Assembly: GCA_022573815.1 (NCBI GenBank)
Contig: JACZTG010000006.1
Coordinates: 1 to 62,118, forward strand
Source of the DNA: Candidatus Neomarinimicrobiota bacterium
GTDB lineage: Bacteria; Fidelibacterota; SORT01
Direction: 5' to 3'
DNA: 62,118 nucleotides
In this document: piece by piece, positions 47,876 to 58,571 of the stretch
Numbering within the stretch: the first letter of the stretch is position 1
How the letters are laid out: each line of letters begins with the position of its first letter
The notes under the pieces: generated by a model
The model's input: only the letters and a program-made list of their open reading frames with translations
What the model was told of the DNA's origin: nothing
The model's database searches: none
Position numbers and translations under genes: made by a program

Positions 47876-49345
47876 ATGGTTACAAAAGAAAAGTTGCTCG
47901 ACTTTAATTCAGCATGGGAATATTCCCCTGCTCCGGAAAGTACGGATCATATTCATCTGAAAAAACAATATGAGTTGTTCATCAACGGAGAATTCGTCAA
48001 GCCGAAAAGCCGAAAATATTTTAATACAGAAAATCCGGCAAACGGAAAAGTCATCGCAAGGGTTGCCGAAGCCTCGAAAGCCGATGTGAATTTCGCCGTT
48101 AAATCCGCGCGAACCGCATATGATAAATACTGGTCAAAAATGCACGCAGCCGAAAGAGGGAAATACATATTCCGAATTGCGCGGATGATTCAGGAACGAG
48201 CGCGTGAATTTTCCGTGATTGAGGCGATGGACGGCGGAAAACCGATTCGCGAAGCGCGCGATATTGATATACCTCTCGTTTCAGCTCACTTCTTTTATTA
48301 CGCAGGATGGGCGGATAAGCTCGAATACGCATTCCCCGGCAGAAAAGTACACTCGCTTGGAGTTGCGGGTCAGATAATTCCGTGGAACTTCCCATTGCTT
48401 ATGGCGTCGTGGAAAATTGCTCCGGCGCTTGCCACGGGAAACACAGTCGTGCTGAAACCCGCCGAGACAACTCCCCTCACTGCCCTGAAATTGGCTGAAA
48501 TTATTCAAGAAGCTGATCTGCCTCCCGGGGTTGTAAATATTATTCCCGGAGCGGCAGAAACGGGAAGAGCGATAGTAAACCACCCTGATATAGATAAAAT
48601 CGCATTTACCGGCTCCACCGACGTCGGTAAATATATCCAAAAAGCATTAGCGGGAACAGGCAAGAAGTTTACTCTTGAACTGGGCGGAAAAGCGGCGAAT
48701 ATAATATTTGAGGAAGCCGCCATAGACCAGGCGGTTGAGGGAATAATTAACGCTATCTTTTTCAATCAGGGACACGTCTGTTGCGCCGGCTCAAGGTTGT
48801 TAGTTCAGGAAGGAATCGCCGATGAGGTTATCCGAAAGCTGAAAAACAGAATGGAAACTTTAATCATAGGTGACCCGCTCGACAAAAACACTGACATCGG
48901 AGCGATAAATTCTAAGGCGCAGCTTAAGAAAATAAACGAAATGGTGGCGTTCGGAGTTAAGGAGGGCGGGAATCTCTATCAGCCGTCTTGCTCGCTGCCG
49001 AAATCGGGATACTGGTTTAAGCCCACTCTGTTTACAGAGGTTTCCCAATCGCACCGAATAGTGAAGGAAGAGATTTTCGGACCGGTTTTAGCGATTCAGA
49101 CATTCCGCACCGTAGATGAGGCTATTGAAAAAGCGAATAATACTCCTTACGGACTTTCAGGCGGAGTTTGGACAGACAAAGGCTCAAAGATATTTAAGGT
49201 GACAAAACAGATTAATGCCGGAGTTATCTGGGCGAACACTTTTAATAAATTTGACCCGGCTTCCCCATTTGGCGGTTATAAAGAAAGTGGCATGGGCAGA
49301 GAAGGCGGTCTTCACGGTCTCCTGCCGTACGTGGAGCTGTCATAA
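47876..49345 (+). CDS. Aldehyde dehydrogenase (ALDH16-like catalytic half)
   Basis: A 489-residue NAD(P)-dependent aldehyde dehydrogenase. The general base is E268 in LELGGK, the nucleophile is C302 in [11 protein letters not shown], and the cofactor region is PWNFPLLM with FTGSTDVGK. All catalytic residues are present. It sits between deoC and an incomplete ALDH whose start overlaps its stop (TAATG), an order also known for ALDH16 genes beside deoC. Likely acetaldehyde or another short aldehyde is oxidised; the exact substrate is inferred from deoC. Confidence 0.9.
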   Translation: MVTKEKLLDFNSAWEYSPAPESTDHIHLKKQYELFINGEFVKPKSRKYFNTENPANGKVIARVAEASKADVNFAVKSARTAYDKYWSKMHAAERGKYIFRIARMIQERAREFSVIEAMDGGKPIREARDIDIPLVSAHFFYYAGWADKLEYAFPGRKVHSLGVAGQIIPWNFPLLMASWKIAPALATGNTVVLKPAETTPLTALKLAEIIQEADLPPGVVNIIPGAAETGRAIVNHPDIDKIAFTGSTDVGKYIQKALAGTGKKFTLELGGKAANIIFEEAAIDQAVEGIINAIFFNQGHVCCAGSRLLVQEGIADEVIRKLKNRMETLIIGDPLDKNTDIGAINSKAQLKKINEMVAFGVKEGGNLYQPSCSLPKSGYWFKPTLFTEVSQSHRIVKEEIFGPVLAIQTFRTVDEAIEKANNTPYGLSGGVWTDKGSKIFKVTKQINAGVIWANTFNKFDPASPFGGYKESGMGREGGLHGLLPYVELS

Positions 49346-50208
49346 TGAGAAAAAGATTGGGAGTGCTCAAAACTTATAAGATATACATCGGCGGGAAATT
49401 CCCGCGCACCGAATCAGGCAGATTTTATGAACTGACAGGCAATAACGGTGATCCTATCGCCAACATCTGCCGATCATCCCGAAAAGATTTTCGGAATTCC
49501 GTCGTCGCAGCCAGAAAAGCATTTGCCGGTTGGGCAGATCGCACCGCATATAACCGAGCTCAGATATTATATCGTATTGCTGAAATGCTTGAAGGACGGC
49601 GTGAACAGTTCATTTCAGAACTTCGGCTTCAAGGCGATTCTGTTAGAAAAGCTGAATCAGAAGTTAACGGCTCAATAGACAGGCTTATTTATTTTGCCGG
49701 TTGGGCGGATAAATATGTGCAGGTTTTCAGCAGCGTAAATCCTGTCTCTTCTTCACATTTTAACTTTTCAGTGCCTGAACCGACAGGCGTAGTGACGGTT
49801 ATGGCGCCGGAAGAGAGTGGACTTTTGGGACTAATCTCTGCAATGGCTCCGGTTATCGCAGGTGGAAATACATGTGTAATCCTTGCGTCTCACTCAAAAC
49901 CGCTTTGCTCTATTTCGTTGGCGGAAGTATTGCATTCTTCAGATCTGCCGGGCGGCGTGGTAAACATTTTAACGGGAATACGTTCCGAATTGATTGATAA
50001 TTTTTCTACGCATATGGATGTTAACGCTGTTATCTATTGCGGGGACGAGCCAAGTGAAATCAAGAAGGTCCAAGAAAATGCTTCCATAAACGTTAAACGT
50101 GCTCACATTATTAAGAGTGGCAGATTGAACGGAGTGAATACTCAAGACCCATATCAGATTATGGCCACTCAGGAAATAAAAACCACCTGGCATCCTGTCG
50201 GCAATTAA
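49345..50208 (+). CDS. Non-catalytic ALDH-like protein (ALDH16 second-domain-like)
   Basis: A 287-residue protein with an ALDH N-terminal half only: YKIYIGGKFPRTESG, RAQILYRIAEMLEGRREQF, LIYFAGWADKY and an APVIAGGNTCVILAS cofactor-region relic. It has no LELGGK and no catalytic Cys. The frame stays open and is well preserved, so it is not simple decay. It matches the vestigial second domain of two-domain ALDH16 enzymes. The overlap with the catalytic gene suggests a complex. It converges on the mutase gene with a 4-base overlap. Confidence 0.8.
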   Translation: MRKRLGVLKTYKIYIGGKFPRTESGRFYELTGNNGDPIANICRSSRKDFRNSVVAARKAFAGWADRTAYNRAQILYRIAEMLEGRREQFISELRLQGDSVRKAESEVNGSIDRLIYFAGWADKYVQVFSSVNPVSSSHFNFSVPEPTGVVTVMAPEESGLLGLISAMAPVIAGGNTCVILASHSKPLCSISLAEVLHSSDLPGGVVNILTGIRSELIDNFSTHMDVNAVIYCGDEPSEIKKVQENASINVKRAHIIKSGRLNGVNTQDPYQIMATQEIKTTWHPVGN

Positions 50209-51560
50209 GCTCCGGCTCCGCGGATTATATTTTCAGCCTCGTCTGCTAATCTCCCCGCGCCGGCTGCATCTTTTGCTTCAGTGTAAATCCGCATGATAGG
50301 CTCTGTGTTTGACTTACGAACGTGAATCCAACCTTCGGGCTTTTCTACTTTCACCCCGTCACGAAGATCAATTTTCTCTCCCGAATAATAATCGGTGAGA
50401 TTTTTCAAAGCGCTGTCCGCTGATATATCTCCAAGATTCACTTTCCCCTTATGCATAACGTATTGAGGCATCTTGGCATATAATTCCGAGAGCGAGTCCT
50501 GATGTTGCGCCATAAATTGCAGCGTAAGCGCTGCTGCCACAATTGCATCACGTCCGAAATGCAGTTCAGGAAGAATAACGCCGCCGTTACCCTCTCCGCC
50601 GATTACCGCACCAACTTCTTTCATCCCGTTAACTACGTTAATCTCGCCGATCATAGTTCGTGAAAGTTCGGCTTTATATTTTGAAGCAATGTCATCTAAC
50701 GCTCTGGTAGTTGAGAGATTTGTGACGATCTTTTCTCCTTCGTGAAGACTTGAGAGAACCACCTCGGCTGCGATGACGATTGTATATTCCTCCGAAATAT
50801 ACTTTCCTCCGTTTGCCACAATGGCAAGCCGGTCACCGTCAGGATCCACCGCAAAACCAACGTCCGCACCGCTTTCCCCGGTCAGTTCGATGAGTTCGGT
50901 CAGATTTTTTTCTAACGGCTCAGGATTGTGCGGAAATTCAACATCCGGATCGCAATGAATAGGTGTCATTTCACATCCAAGAGACCGTAAAAGTTCCGGC
51001 AGGAGTTTCGATGCCGCGCCGTTGACGCAGTCAATCGCCACCTTGAAATTTCTCTTTCGAATTTTATCTTTGTCTAAGTGCGACATAGACAGGACGAGAT
51101 TTAGATGATCTTCATCAGAATTTTCATAGGTCTCAATCTCGTGCTGCCGCTCTCCATCATCACCAATAGCATTTGAATTTAAATTATTTTGTAATTTTTC
51201 AAACTCTTCCTTGCCGATAAATGTTCCATCCGAACTTAAGAATTTCAACCCGTTCCATTCTGCGCTGTTATGGCTCGCTGTGATTATTATCCCCCCATCC
51301 GCTTTTAGCTTTTCTACGGCAATTTGCGTGGTTGGCGTAGTTGCAATTCCGAGCCGAATGGGCTTACAGCCTGCGGAAATCAATGACTTTATGACCAGCG
51401 ATTCTATTTCCGGGCCTGAACTTCTTGTGTCCATGCCGACTACGATTTTGTGCCCGATTATAAAGCCGAATGCTTTAGTGTATGAGGTTATAACTTCCGG
51501 AGTAAGTCCATCACCGTATATTCCTCTCAATCCCGATAGTGAAGCGATTAGAAGAGTCAA
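50205..51560 (-). CDS. Phosphohexomutase (phosphoglucosamine/phosphomannomutase-like)
   Basis: A 451-residue alpha-D-phosphohexomutase. The phosphoserine is S96 in TASHNS, the Mg loop is DPDGDR (239-244), and the sugar-phosphate loop is RKSNTEPIMR near the end. SNTEP is more usual in phosphomanno/glucomutases than the SGTEP of bacterial GlmM, but archaeal-type GlmM also carries it, so the substrate (glucosamine, mannose or glucose phosphate) is open. In LPS- and peptidoglycan-making cells any of these is plausible. Confidence 0.85.
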   Translation of the reverse strand: MTLLIASLSGLRGIYGDGLTPEVITSYTKAFGFIIGHKIVVGMDTRSSGPEIESLVIKSLISAGCKPIRLGIATTPTTQIAVEKLKADGGIIITASHNSAEWNGLKFLSSDGTFIGKEEFEKLQNNLNSNAIGDDGERQHEIETYENSDEDHLNLVLSMSHLDKDKIRKRNFKVAIDCVNGAASKLLPELLRSLGCEMTPIHCDPDVEFPHNPEPLEKNLTELIELTGESGADVGFAVDPDGDRLAIVANGGKYISEEYTIVIAAEVVLSSLHEGEKIVTNLSTTRALDDIASKYKAELSRTMIGEINVVNGMKEVGAVIGGEGNGGVILPELHFGRDAIVAAALTLQFMAQHQDSLSELYAKMPQYVMHKGKVNLGDISADSALKNLTDYYSGEKIDLRDGVKVEKPEGWIHVRKSNTEPIMRIYTEAKDAAGAGRLADEAENIIRGAGA

Positions 51561-51659
51561 ATTATTCGTCGGTTTAAATTATAATCCGGAACGGTGGAAT
51601 TACGAAAATAGAATCTGAGATGCCGTCGCAAAAGATTTATGCGAACAGGCTGGGTAATT

Positions 51660-51674
51660 CCTCTTAAAAAGAGG
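51660..51674 (-). terminator. Possible weak terminator after rpsU
   Basis: CCTCTT and AAGAGG pair around a 3-base loop a few bases beyond the rpsU stop. No T tract follows on the minus strand, so the stop would be weak. Confidence 0.25.
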
Positions 51675-51677
51675 GGC

Positions 51678-51881
51678 TTATCTATATGGTCTATACCCGA
51701 AAGTTGATTTACGCGCTCTTTTCTCAGCTTTGGCCTTTTTCATTCTTTTTTGTTGGCTGGGCTTAATGTAATAAGAGTTTTTCTTTACGTCTTTTAAAAT
51801 TCCTGCTTTTTCGTATTTCTTTTTAAATCTTCTTAACGCTTTCTCAAGCGGTTCGTCTTTTCTTACTAATACTTGTACCAT
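51678..51881 (-). CDS. rpsU: 30S ribosomal protein S21
   Basis: 67 residues, strongly basic (DEPLEKALRRFKKKYEKAGI, then KPSQQKRMKKAKAEKRARK), the standard S21 plan. S21 lies near the anti-Shine-Dalgarno end of 16S rRNA. It follows the primary sigma gene by 26 bases, recalling the rpsU-dnaG-rpoD region of other bacteria but without dnaG. Confidence 0.93.
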   Translation of the reverse strand: MVQVLVRKDEPLEKALRRFKKKYEKAGILKDVKKNSYYIKPSQQKRMKKAKAEKRARKSTFGYRPYR

Positions 51882-51907
51882 ATGTAGTTTTATTCTCTCC
51901 TTTTTTA

Positions 51908-52765
51908 TTAACCGAGATATAATCTCAGTTTTCTGCTTCGTGATTTATGTCTTAAGCGCCGGATAGCCTTTTCCTTTATCTGGCGTACCCGCTCGCGCGT
52001 GAGATGGAATACTTCCCCAATTTCGTTCAGCGTCAACGAGTACTCTCTTTCTATCCCATAGTACATCCTGATTATTTCTTTCTCTCTCTCTTTCAATGTT
52101 TCAAGGGCGGCTGAAATTTCATTTTTCAGCGACTCTGACATCAGGTCGGAGTCAGGAGGCGCTTGCCCTTCATCTTCGACAACGTCAATAAGCGAGTTTT
52201 GCTCGCCGTTCCTAAAAGGATCATTTAAAGAATGATGTCGTTTTGATATCCTAAGCGAATCGGAAACTTCTTCCGGTTTCATCTCAAGTTTCTCGGCAAT
52301 CTCAACTTCATTCGGCGACCTCTGGAAACCTTGCTCAAGCTCTTCCGCTGCCCTGGAAATTTTGCTGATAGTTCCTACCCTATTAAGCGGAAGCCTTACA
52401 ACTCGGGAATGTTCCGCCAATGCTTGCAATATGGATTGTCTAATCCACCACACAGCATATGAGATAAACTTGAACCCGCGCGTTTCATCAAATCGGGTTG
52501 CCGCTTTTATAAGACCTAAATTGCCCTCGTTGATCAGGTCTGTCAACGGAAGCCCCTGTCCTTGATAATCTTTTGCAACGCTGACAACAAACCGTAGATT
52601 CGCTTCTGTCAGTTTTTTAAGCGCTGTATGCTCGCCTTTTTTCACACGTTTAGCCAGTGCAACTTCATCTGCTGGTTTTAACGGCTCATACTTACCAATC
52701 TCTTCTAAATATTTAGAAAGAGAGCGATTGGAATCCATTCCCATTCTCATAGGTCTATTTGCCAT
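51908..52765 (-). CDS. rpoD: Primary RNA polymerase sigma factor, Bacteroidetes-type
   Basis: A 285-residue sigma-70 of group 1: region 1.2 ([15 protein letters not shown]), region 2 ([44 protein letters not shown]), region 3 and region 4 with a helix-turn-helix ([20 protein letters not shown]). Region 1.1 and the non-conserved insert of proteobacterial RpoD are absent, as in Bacteroidetes. With the promoter set found here this suggests -35-like TTGAC plus a TAnnTT -10 element. Confidence 0.9.
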   Translation of the reverse strand: MANRPMRMGMDSNRSLSKYLEEIGKYEPLKPADEVALAKRVKKGEHTALKKLTEANLRFVVSVAKDYQGQGLPLTDLINEGNLGLIKAATRFDETRGFKFISYAVWWIRQSILQALAEHSRVVRLPLNRVGTISKISRAAEELEQGFQRSPNEVEIAEKLEMKPEEVSDSLRISKRHHSLNDPFRNGEQNSLIDVVEDEGQAPPDSDLMSESLKNEISAALETLKEREKEIIRMYYGIEREYSLTLNEIGEVFHLTRERVRQIKEKAIRRLRHKSRSRKLRLYLG

Positions 52766-52817
52766 AACGCTATGCCTAAAGGTTTAATTTTTTTAGTCAC
52801 ACTGTTTTCTCATTGAC

Positions 52818-52832
52818 CCGGGAACATCCCGG
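52818..52832 (-). promoter_or_regulatory. Hairpin in the leader of the sigma gene
   Basis: CCGGGA-ACA-TCCCGG, a perfect 6-bp G/C stem with a 3-base loop, about 53 bases upstream of the sigma start, thus probably within its leader RNA. It could slow or stabilise the message. Confidence 0.4.
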
Positions 52833-52859
52833 CAATTTCTCTGTCATATAGTTAAATCG

Positions 52860-52883
52860 GGTCAAAATCAAAAAACTTTGACC
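52860..52883. promoter_or_regulatory. Inverted repeat upstream of the sigma gene
   Basis: GGTCAAA (52860-52866) and TTTGACC (52877-52883) with 10 bases between them, about 95-120 bases before the sigma gene. This has the form of an operator for a dimeric regulator, or of overlapping promoter -35 elements on both strands. The 261-base gap 52766-53026 contains no gene; besides this it has a weak inverted repeat GGATAT/ATATCC at 52985-52997. Confidence 0.4.
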
Positions 52884-53008
52884 GGATATACAATTATTCT
52901 CGCCTTTTCCTGATTTATTATCCATTTCAGCGTTAAAATATATCTGTTACCCGCAATTTTGTCAAGCACTAATAGGGTTTCAAGGGATATAATATCCAAT
53001 TTGAATGT

Positions 53009-53022
53009 ATTGTATTTACAAT
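53009..53022 (-). terminator. Weak hairpin after the lipoprotein gene
   Basis: ATTGTA-AA-TACAAT on the minus strand, 4 bases beyond the lipoprotein stop. It is A/T-rich and lacks a T run, so any stop is weak. Confidence 0.25.
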
Positions 53023-53026
53023 CATA

Positions 53027-53929
53027 TCATTGATCAAGAAAATCGTATTTGTACACTTCACTTAATTTTCCCACCCGGAATATTTTAGCGATTGGCTTCT
53101 CAGCATAAAGATTTTCAACAACAGTGTGATATTGCGGATGCTCAAATGTAATTGTGTATTCACTGAAGTTTATAACCGGAAATTTTACAGGATTGCCCGG
53201 CTTCAGCTTCAAAGTTTCTTTATCTATCACAAAAGGATTGACGCTTTTCAACGCTATCGCACGCAACGTATCGCTGACAATATAACTTTTTAACAGAGAA
53301 TCTGAAGAAACTATCGAACTCGTCGCTCGAAGAGTAAATGTGGCGCCGTTTATGGTAAGCCCTGTTTCATAGTCCTCCGCTGTAAATGAGAAAGTGGTTA
53401 ATCTGCTGTTTACCACATCATTCGCCATCCGTTTCAGCGCGGACGCCAGGCTGTACAGTGTAATGGGAGAGCTTGCAAGCTCTTCAGTCTCCCCTTTTAC
53501 AAATACGGGAATGTCCAATGTGATAGTTCTTGCATCCTTTATATACGAAAATCCGCTTGTAGTCAAACTACTTTGGGCCGGATTCGGAAATACTTCAGCA
53601 TATATAAAAGGCTGATTTATCCAATACAGATTCACTTTAAACTTTCCGTCAACGCCTGTAATACCTTCGGTTGACGTAATATTCTCATAATCTTTCGATG
53701 CTGCTTCCAAAACGGCGCCGTTTACATACTTGCCCTTCGAGTCAACCAACACACCTTCTACAGAGGCAATATAATTTGCTGATTTTGAATATTCCTCCTT
53801 GTCGAATGTGATGGAAGAGTTTTCCAACAGTAATGTTGCTGAACCGCAAGCGCCGGAAATGAATCCAACAATAACAATAACTGTCAAACCGATAAATTTA
53901 TTTTTAAAAGTTCTGCTCCTACTTTGCAT
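53027..53929 (-). CDS. Lipoprotein with a carboxypeptidase-regulatory-like domain
   Basis: About 300 residues with lipobox FISGAC and an early beta-sandwich of the carboxypeptidase-regulatory type (VEGVLVDSKGKYVNGAVLEA, DGKFKVNLYW), followed by an unrecognised beta-rich part. Such domains sit in outer-membrane or surface proteins. GGGAG lies 7 bases before ATG 53929, better than the ATG at 53935 (3 bases). The start lies inside the end of the ABC permease gene, so they are co-transcribed. Confidence 0.65.
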   Translation of the reverse strand: MQSRSRTFKNKFIGLTVIVIVGFISGACGSATLLLENSSITFDKEEYSKSANYIASVEGVLVDSKGKYVNGAVLEAASKDYENITSTEGITGVDGKFKVNLYWINQPFIYAEVFPNPAQSSLTTSGFSYIKDARTITLDIPVFVKGETEELASSPITLYSLASALKRMANDVVNSRLTTFSFTAEDYETGLTINGATFTLRATSSIVSSDSLLKSYIVSDTLRAIALKSVNPFVIDKETLKLKPGNPVKFPVINFSEYTITFEHPQYHTVVENLYAEKPIAKIFRVGKLSEVYKYDFLDQ

Positions 53930-55608
53930 AAACATTCTCCCGTAATAGCGCTTTATTTCCGATATATATACCGATGACTGCGATAATCAGACTGAACACA
54001 AAAAATATGGTCATAATGATAACCCCCTTCCCCGCGTCATAGGGGAGATTGTTGATTTTAAAATTATAAGTATCCAAAACAGCCGCCGACAACAATGAAC
54101 TTCCTGCTACTAAATAAAACATAGTAATTAAAAAAGCAACAGTTGCTCCCCTCGATGAGGCAATCCTGATGGCGCTGTTCTCTCTTAAATCAGCAAACCA
54201 TGCGCCTGTGCTCAAAGACAGAACAGTTATCACAACACTGCTAATTGCCGTGAATGCAATCGTCATAAGATAAAGCGACTTCCCCGGATTGAGCGCTGAA
54301 GAAGTAAATCCAATCAAAGGCAATCCGATAATCAGTAAGATCAATGACGCTGATATACCCTTGTATCTCAATATGTACTTCATAGTCAGCGGAGCCGATC
54401 TAATAAGCCAGAATGCGTTGCCCTCCTGACTCATAAGCGGGAAAATAAATCTCACCGCTAAAGATACAAGGAAAAATCCACTGAAAATAAAATTCGCAAT
54501 ATACAGGAGAGTCATCCGAAATGGATCGGATATATATAATGAAAGCCCGCTGATGTTAGCGATGTAGATAAATAATAGTACCATAAAAATAATCATATGC
54601 ACCCATTGGCTCGGTTCTCTAACAAAGAGCAGAAAGTCTCGTTTTATCAGAGCCTCAGTCTTTTTACTTAGAGGTAATCTCAATGTTTGAAACGCCTTTG
54701 AAAATCTGTTGTATTGAGATCGTTTAACAAACCATTCTTTCCCACGAGTATTAAGCCACGTCTGATAATAGGCTCTTCCCGAAATTATATATAGAACGCT
54801 TATTAAACTCAAACAGGTAAATATCATAAGGCCGATATGCGGAAGAGCGTTATCATAATCTTCCTCCACTATCGAAAAAAGAGCTCGTGCTGCCCATGTG
54901 CTCGGTACAAACGCCACTTCATTGAAACCTCCGCTTGCAATGGCCGGATGCTCTTCAAAATTCGGGTAGTATTGAATGATTTCCTTTACCTGGTCCACAG
55001 GATGAACAGATTGTAAATAGGAACCTGAGCCCCCCAACGTAAGCAAAAGCATTGCTGTTATAACAATTTTAGAGGGAAGAAGTGTGGACAGCCTTACAAC
55101 TAAAAAGAGCAGAATTGTACCCATAGCAGCTGCCGCAAAAATAAATGGCAGCGCGATACCGAATATGATCAACAGATATTCATTTATACTCAGATTAAAA
55201 AAAGTACCATAAGCTATCAACGCTGCTCCGCCTAACAGAAACATAGGAGTTGAACTTCTGAAAAAATTTTCACTGAATTTGTAAAGGAAAATATTTTCCG
55301 GCTTCAACGGAAAATTGAAAAGATATTCAACTTCATCAGACCTAAAAAAAGCTGAAAATGCTGTTACCGAACTTCCTAAAGCCGTCATAACGAATAGAGC
55401 AAAAAGCGCGGTGGCGAGCAGACTGTGCAAAAATACAACCGGCAGATGAACCTCATTTATTAGAAACGCAAGTGTGATGTTTATTCCTTTGTAAGCGCCA
55501 TACCCGAACAGTGCAAATACGGAAGTAGTGGCTATTTCCATGAATAAAGTACCTTTAGTGAGCCCCTTACCGTATCGCAGCAAAGAAATTAATTTTATCT
55601 TTAAAAAT

Positions 55609-55616
<8 letters not shown>
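53919..55616 (-). CDS. ABC-2-type transporter permease
   Basis: A 565-residue membrane protein with about 12 hydrophobic segments in two groups, separated by a hydrophilic region (about 285-335, RSQYNRFSKAFQTLRLPLSK). It has no obvious soluble catalytic motif. The paired ATPase gene overlaps its start by 8 bases, so together they form an exporter of the ABC-2 class. The substrate is unknown; the downstream lipoprotein may be a partner. Confidence 0.75.
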
Positions 55617-56379
<763 letters not shown>

Positions 56380-56391
56380 TTGATACCTAAA

Positions 56392-56410
56392 AGAATATTA
56401 TAGATATTCT
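56392..56410 (-). terminator. Terminator between secretin operon and ABC genes
   Basis: AGAATAT and ATATTCT around a 5-base loop, followed on the minus strand by TTTAGG. The stem is A/T-rich but sits exactly in the 45-base gap after the secretin gene. Confidence 0.4.
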
Positions 56411-56424
56411 ACAACCGGACGTTT

Positions 56425-57690
56425 TTACTTAGCTCGAATTTTTTTCATGTCCTCGTCGAACTTTTCTTTCTCTTTCCTGAGGATTTCATCTAATTCAAAC
56501 TTTCTACGTTCTATTCTTTCGGTAATGGAAGGCACTAAATTCACCCTGATTATTATTATAAGCTCTTCTTCTTTTGTCTCGGATGAGGAAAATCCGGTCA
56601 AAAATCGAAGTCCGAAGAACCACCAGGGGAGGTCTTTTAGGATTGGAATACCTTTTCTTACGGATGTAGCTTCATCAGTAAATAGTCCTGCGATCGCTGT
56701 TTGCTCGCCATCAAGAAGTATTACTTCAGTCTTTGCTAATTGCTTATCAATTCGTGTGCTCACTGGATCAGGAAAGGCCGAGCTTTTCTCTGCGGTTATG
56801 TCAAGATGAATAAAATCTATGTCTCTGTCAGATATAATCGTGGGAGTCACCGTTAAAATCGTTCCGACCTCAAAAAATTTATCTGTAGTGTTACCGGCAA
56901 AATCTCTCTGCTTAATTGAAAAACTTTGTCCGACTTGAATAACGCCTGTTGCTCCGTCAAGCACGGTAATGGATGGTTTGGAAATTATTTTTCCTATGTT
57001 AAGCGCCTCAAATGCGCTTAAAAGTGCAAGAGTGGTGATAGTAGAAGTACCCGATTCGGCCGTGTAATCAATGGAAGCGCTTAAGAACTCCTGTGTTACA
57101 CTTGAACCGGCGATTGAACTGATATCAAAATTGACATTGCCCCTTGAAAAGATAGACCAGTCAATACCTGCTTCCGCTATACTTCCTCTTGTCGCTTGAA
57201 AGAATATTGCAGAAATCTCCACTTGCCGGGAATCTATAGTCAGTTCCCCTTCTATCGGACCTATGGGGCCTGTTGGCAATGATATTCCTGAGCCTGAAGG
57301 ACGAATTTCATAATACGTTGCCCTTTCCACGAATTCTAATCCGTTCGCTCTAAGTATTGCCTCAAGAGCGTTTTTCCAGTATATGGGTTGAATCAATATA
57401 TTTATGGGACCCCGTTGATTCGTGGGATCAATAATTACTTTTCCTTCAACATCTCTTGATATCCTGCTTAATATCTGAATTGCCTGATCAAAAGTAGTCG
57501 TCGGAGGAAACGCAACAATTTCATCTTCGCTCCCTGTACCCTGAAACGGAGTGCCAATTCGTTGAGCAAAAATGTCTCCAACATTTATTAGCAAAACCAG
57601 AGTAATAATCAGCGCGGAAATAGAAAAAAGATTTACAGCAGCTAAGTTCACCACTCTGATTTTTCCCAATATCATTTTAATCTCTCTCAT
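56425..57690 (-). CDS. Short secretin (PilQ/GspD family)
   Basis: 421 residues with an N-terminal hydrophobic signal (about 15-42), one STN/N1-like domain (FDQAIQILSRISRDVEGKVI, VERATYYEIRP) and the secretin domain (VEISAIFFQATRGSIAEAGI; IISKPSITVLDG; LLDGEQTAIAGLFTDE; GIPILKDLPWWFFGLRFLTG). It would form the outer-membrane gate. PilQ and GspD are usually 600 residues or more with several N domains; only one is evident here. ATG 57675 (MILGK) is an alternative start. Confidence 0.82.
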   Translation of the reverse strand: MREIKMILGKIRVVNLAAVNLFSISALIITLVLLINVGDIFAQRIGTPFQGTGSEDEIVAFPPTTTFDQAIQILSRISRDVEGKVIIDPTNQRGPINILIQPIYWKNALEAILRANGLEFVERATYYEIRPSGSGISLPTGPIGPIEGELTIDSRQVEISAIFFQATRGSIAEAGIDWSIFSRGNVNFDISSIAGSSVTQEFLSASIDYTAESGTSTITTLALLSAFEALNIGKIISKPSITVLDGATGVIQVGQSFSIKQRDFAGNTTDKFFEVGTILTVTPTIISDRDIDFIHLDITAEKSSAFPDPVSTRIDKQLAKTEVILLDGEQTAIAGLFTDEATSVRKGIPILKDLPWWFFGLRFLTGFSSSETKEEELIIIIRVNLVPSITERIERRKFELDEILRKEKEKFDEDMKKIRAK

Positions 57691-57697
57691 TTAAAGT

Positions 57698-58567
57698 TCA
57701 ATTTTCGAGTTTCAAGACAACTCGGTCGAAAATTCCACCCCTGTTCATTGCAAATACTACTTCACTTTTCTTTAGGTTTATTTTTTCAACAAGTCCAAGG
57801 TAAACTTTATCGCCGACTCTTATCGTCAACATATTTCCCCTTTGATCCTGAATATACGCTAAACCCTTTAAAATGGCTATTACCTTTGCCCTCTCCACCA
57901 CAAGAAGATTTTCTCTGTTCGGAGGAAGAATATTCAAAACGAAAGGCTTGAACGGATCGAACCGGGTACCGAATTTAACGTTACTGAGTATGAATGGATC
58001 GTCATCTTTAATTAATTCTGCTTTGTCACCGGATACGAACATGCCCTTAAAATTTAGGGTTATGTTAACTTCGTTTTTTGCATCTTGACCACCTGCAGTG
58101 CGGTTAAGTCGTAGTGACTCTATTTTATACATTGGTTTGCTGTTTTCCAATAACTGGATAAATCTGTTAATATTCCTGTAGTTACCGCTTCCCTTTAATT
58201 GATAATTTGCAAAAATAACATCGCCGCTGCGGGTGACACCGGATAATTTAAATTCATAATTAAATGCGGCTCTACGGTTCGAAATCGTTTCAAGATACCT
58301 GTATGTCTCATGGACGCTATTTTCAGGAAGAAGTGTTTTTGGATAATATTCCCACCTCCTCAAAGTCTGATTCAGCTTATCCAGCATGTAGTCATAATCC
58401 GCTAAAATGATCTCTAATTCCATGAGACGTTTTTCTTTCTTTCCCAGGTCAATGTCAAGTCGTTCGAGCGATTCCCCATAGGTAAAATTCAGCCAACCCC
58501 AGCCCAATCCGCCTAACACGAGCAATACAGCCGCAAGAACTAAGGTATTTCTTAATGCATAAGACAC
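57698..58567 (-). CDS. PilO-PilP-like fusion protein
   Basis: 289 residues: one N-terminal membrane helix (about 7-29), a coiled coil (about 33-72), a PilO-like globular part with GNYRNINRFIQLLEN (about 90-175), then a PilP-like beta part at the C-terminus (DPFKPF, LKGLAYIQDQRGNML, VGDKVYLGLVEKINLKKSE). In classical type IV pili PilO and PilP are separate and PilP is a lipoprotein bound to the secretin. Here both roles seem combined in one chain. The family assignment rests on layout and weak motifs. It lies between the PilM-PilN-like gene and the secretin. Confidence 0.65.
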   Translation of the reverse strand: MSYALRNTLVLAAVLLVLGGLGWGWLNFTYGESLERLDIDLGKKEKRLMELEIILADYDYMLDKLNQTLRRWEYYPKTLLPENSVHETYRYLETISNRRAAFNYEFKLSGVTRSGDVIFANYQLKGSGNYRNINRFIQLLENSKPMYKIESLRLNRTAGGQDAKNEVNITLNFKGMFVSGDKAELIKDDDPFILSNVKFGTRFDPFKPFVLNILPPNRENLLVVERAKVIAILKGLAYIQDQRGNMLTIRVGDKVYLGLVEKINLKKSEVVFAMNRGGIFDRVVLKLEN

Positions 58568-58571
58568 TGAT

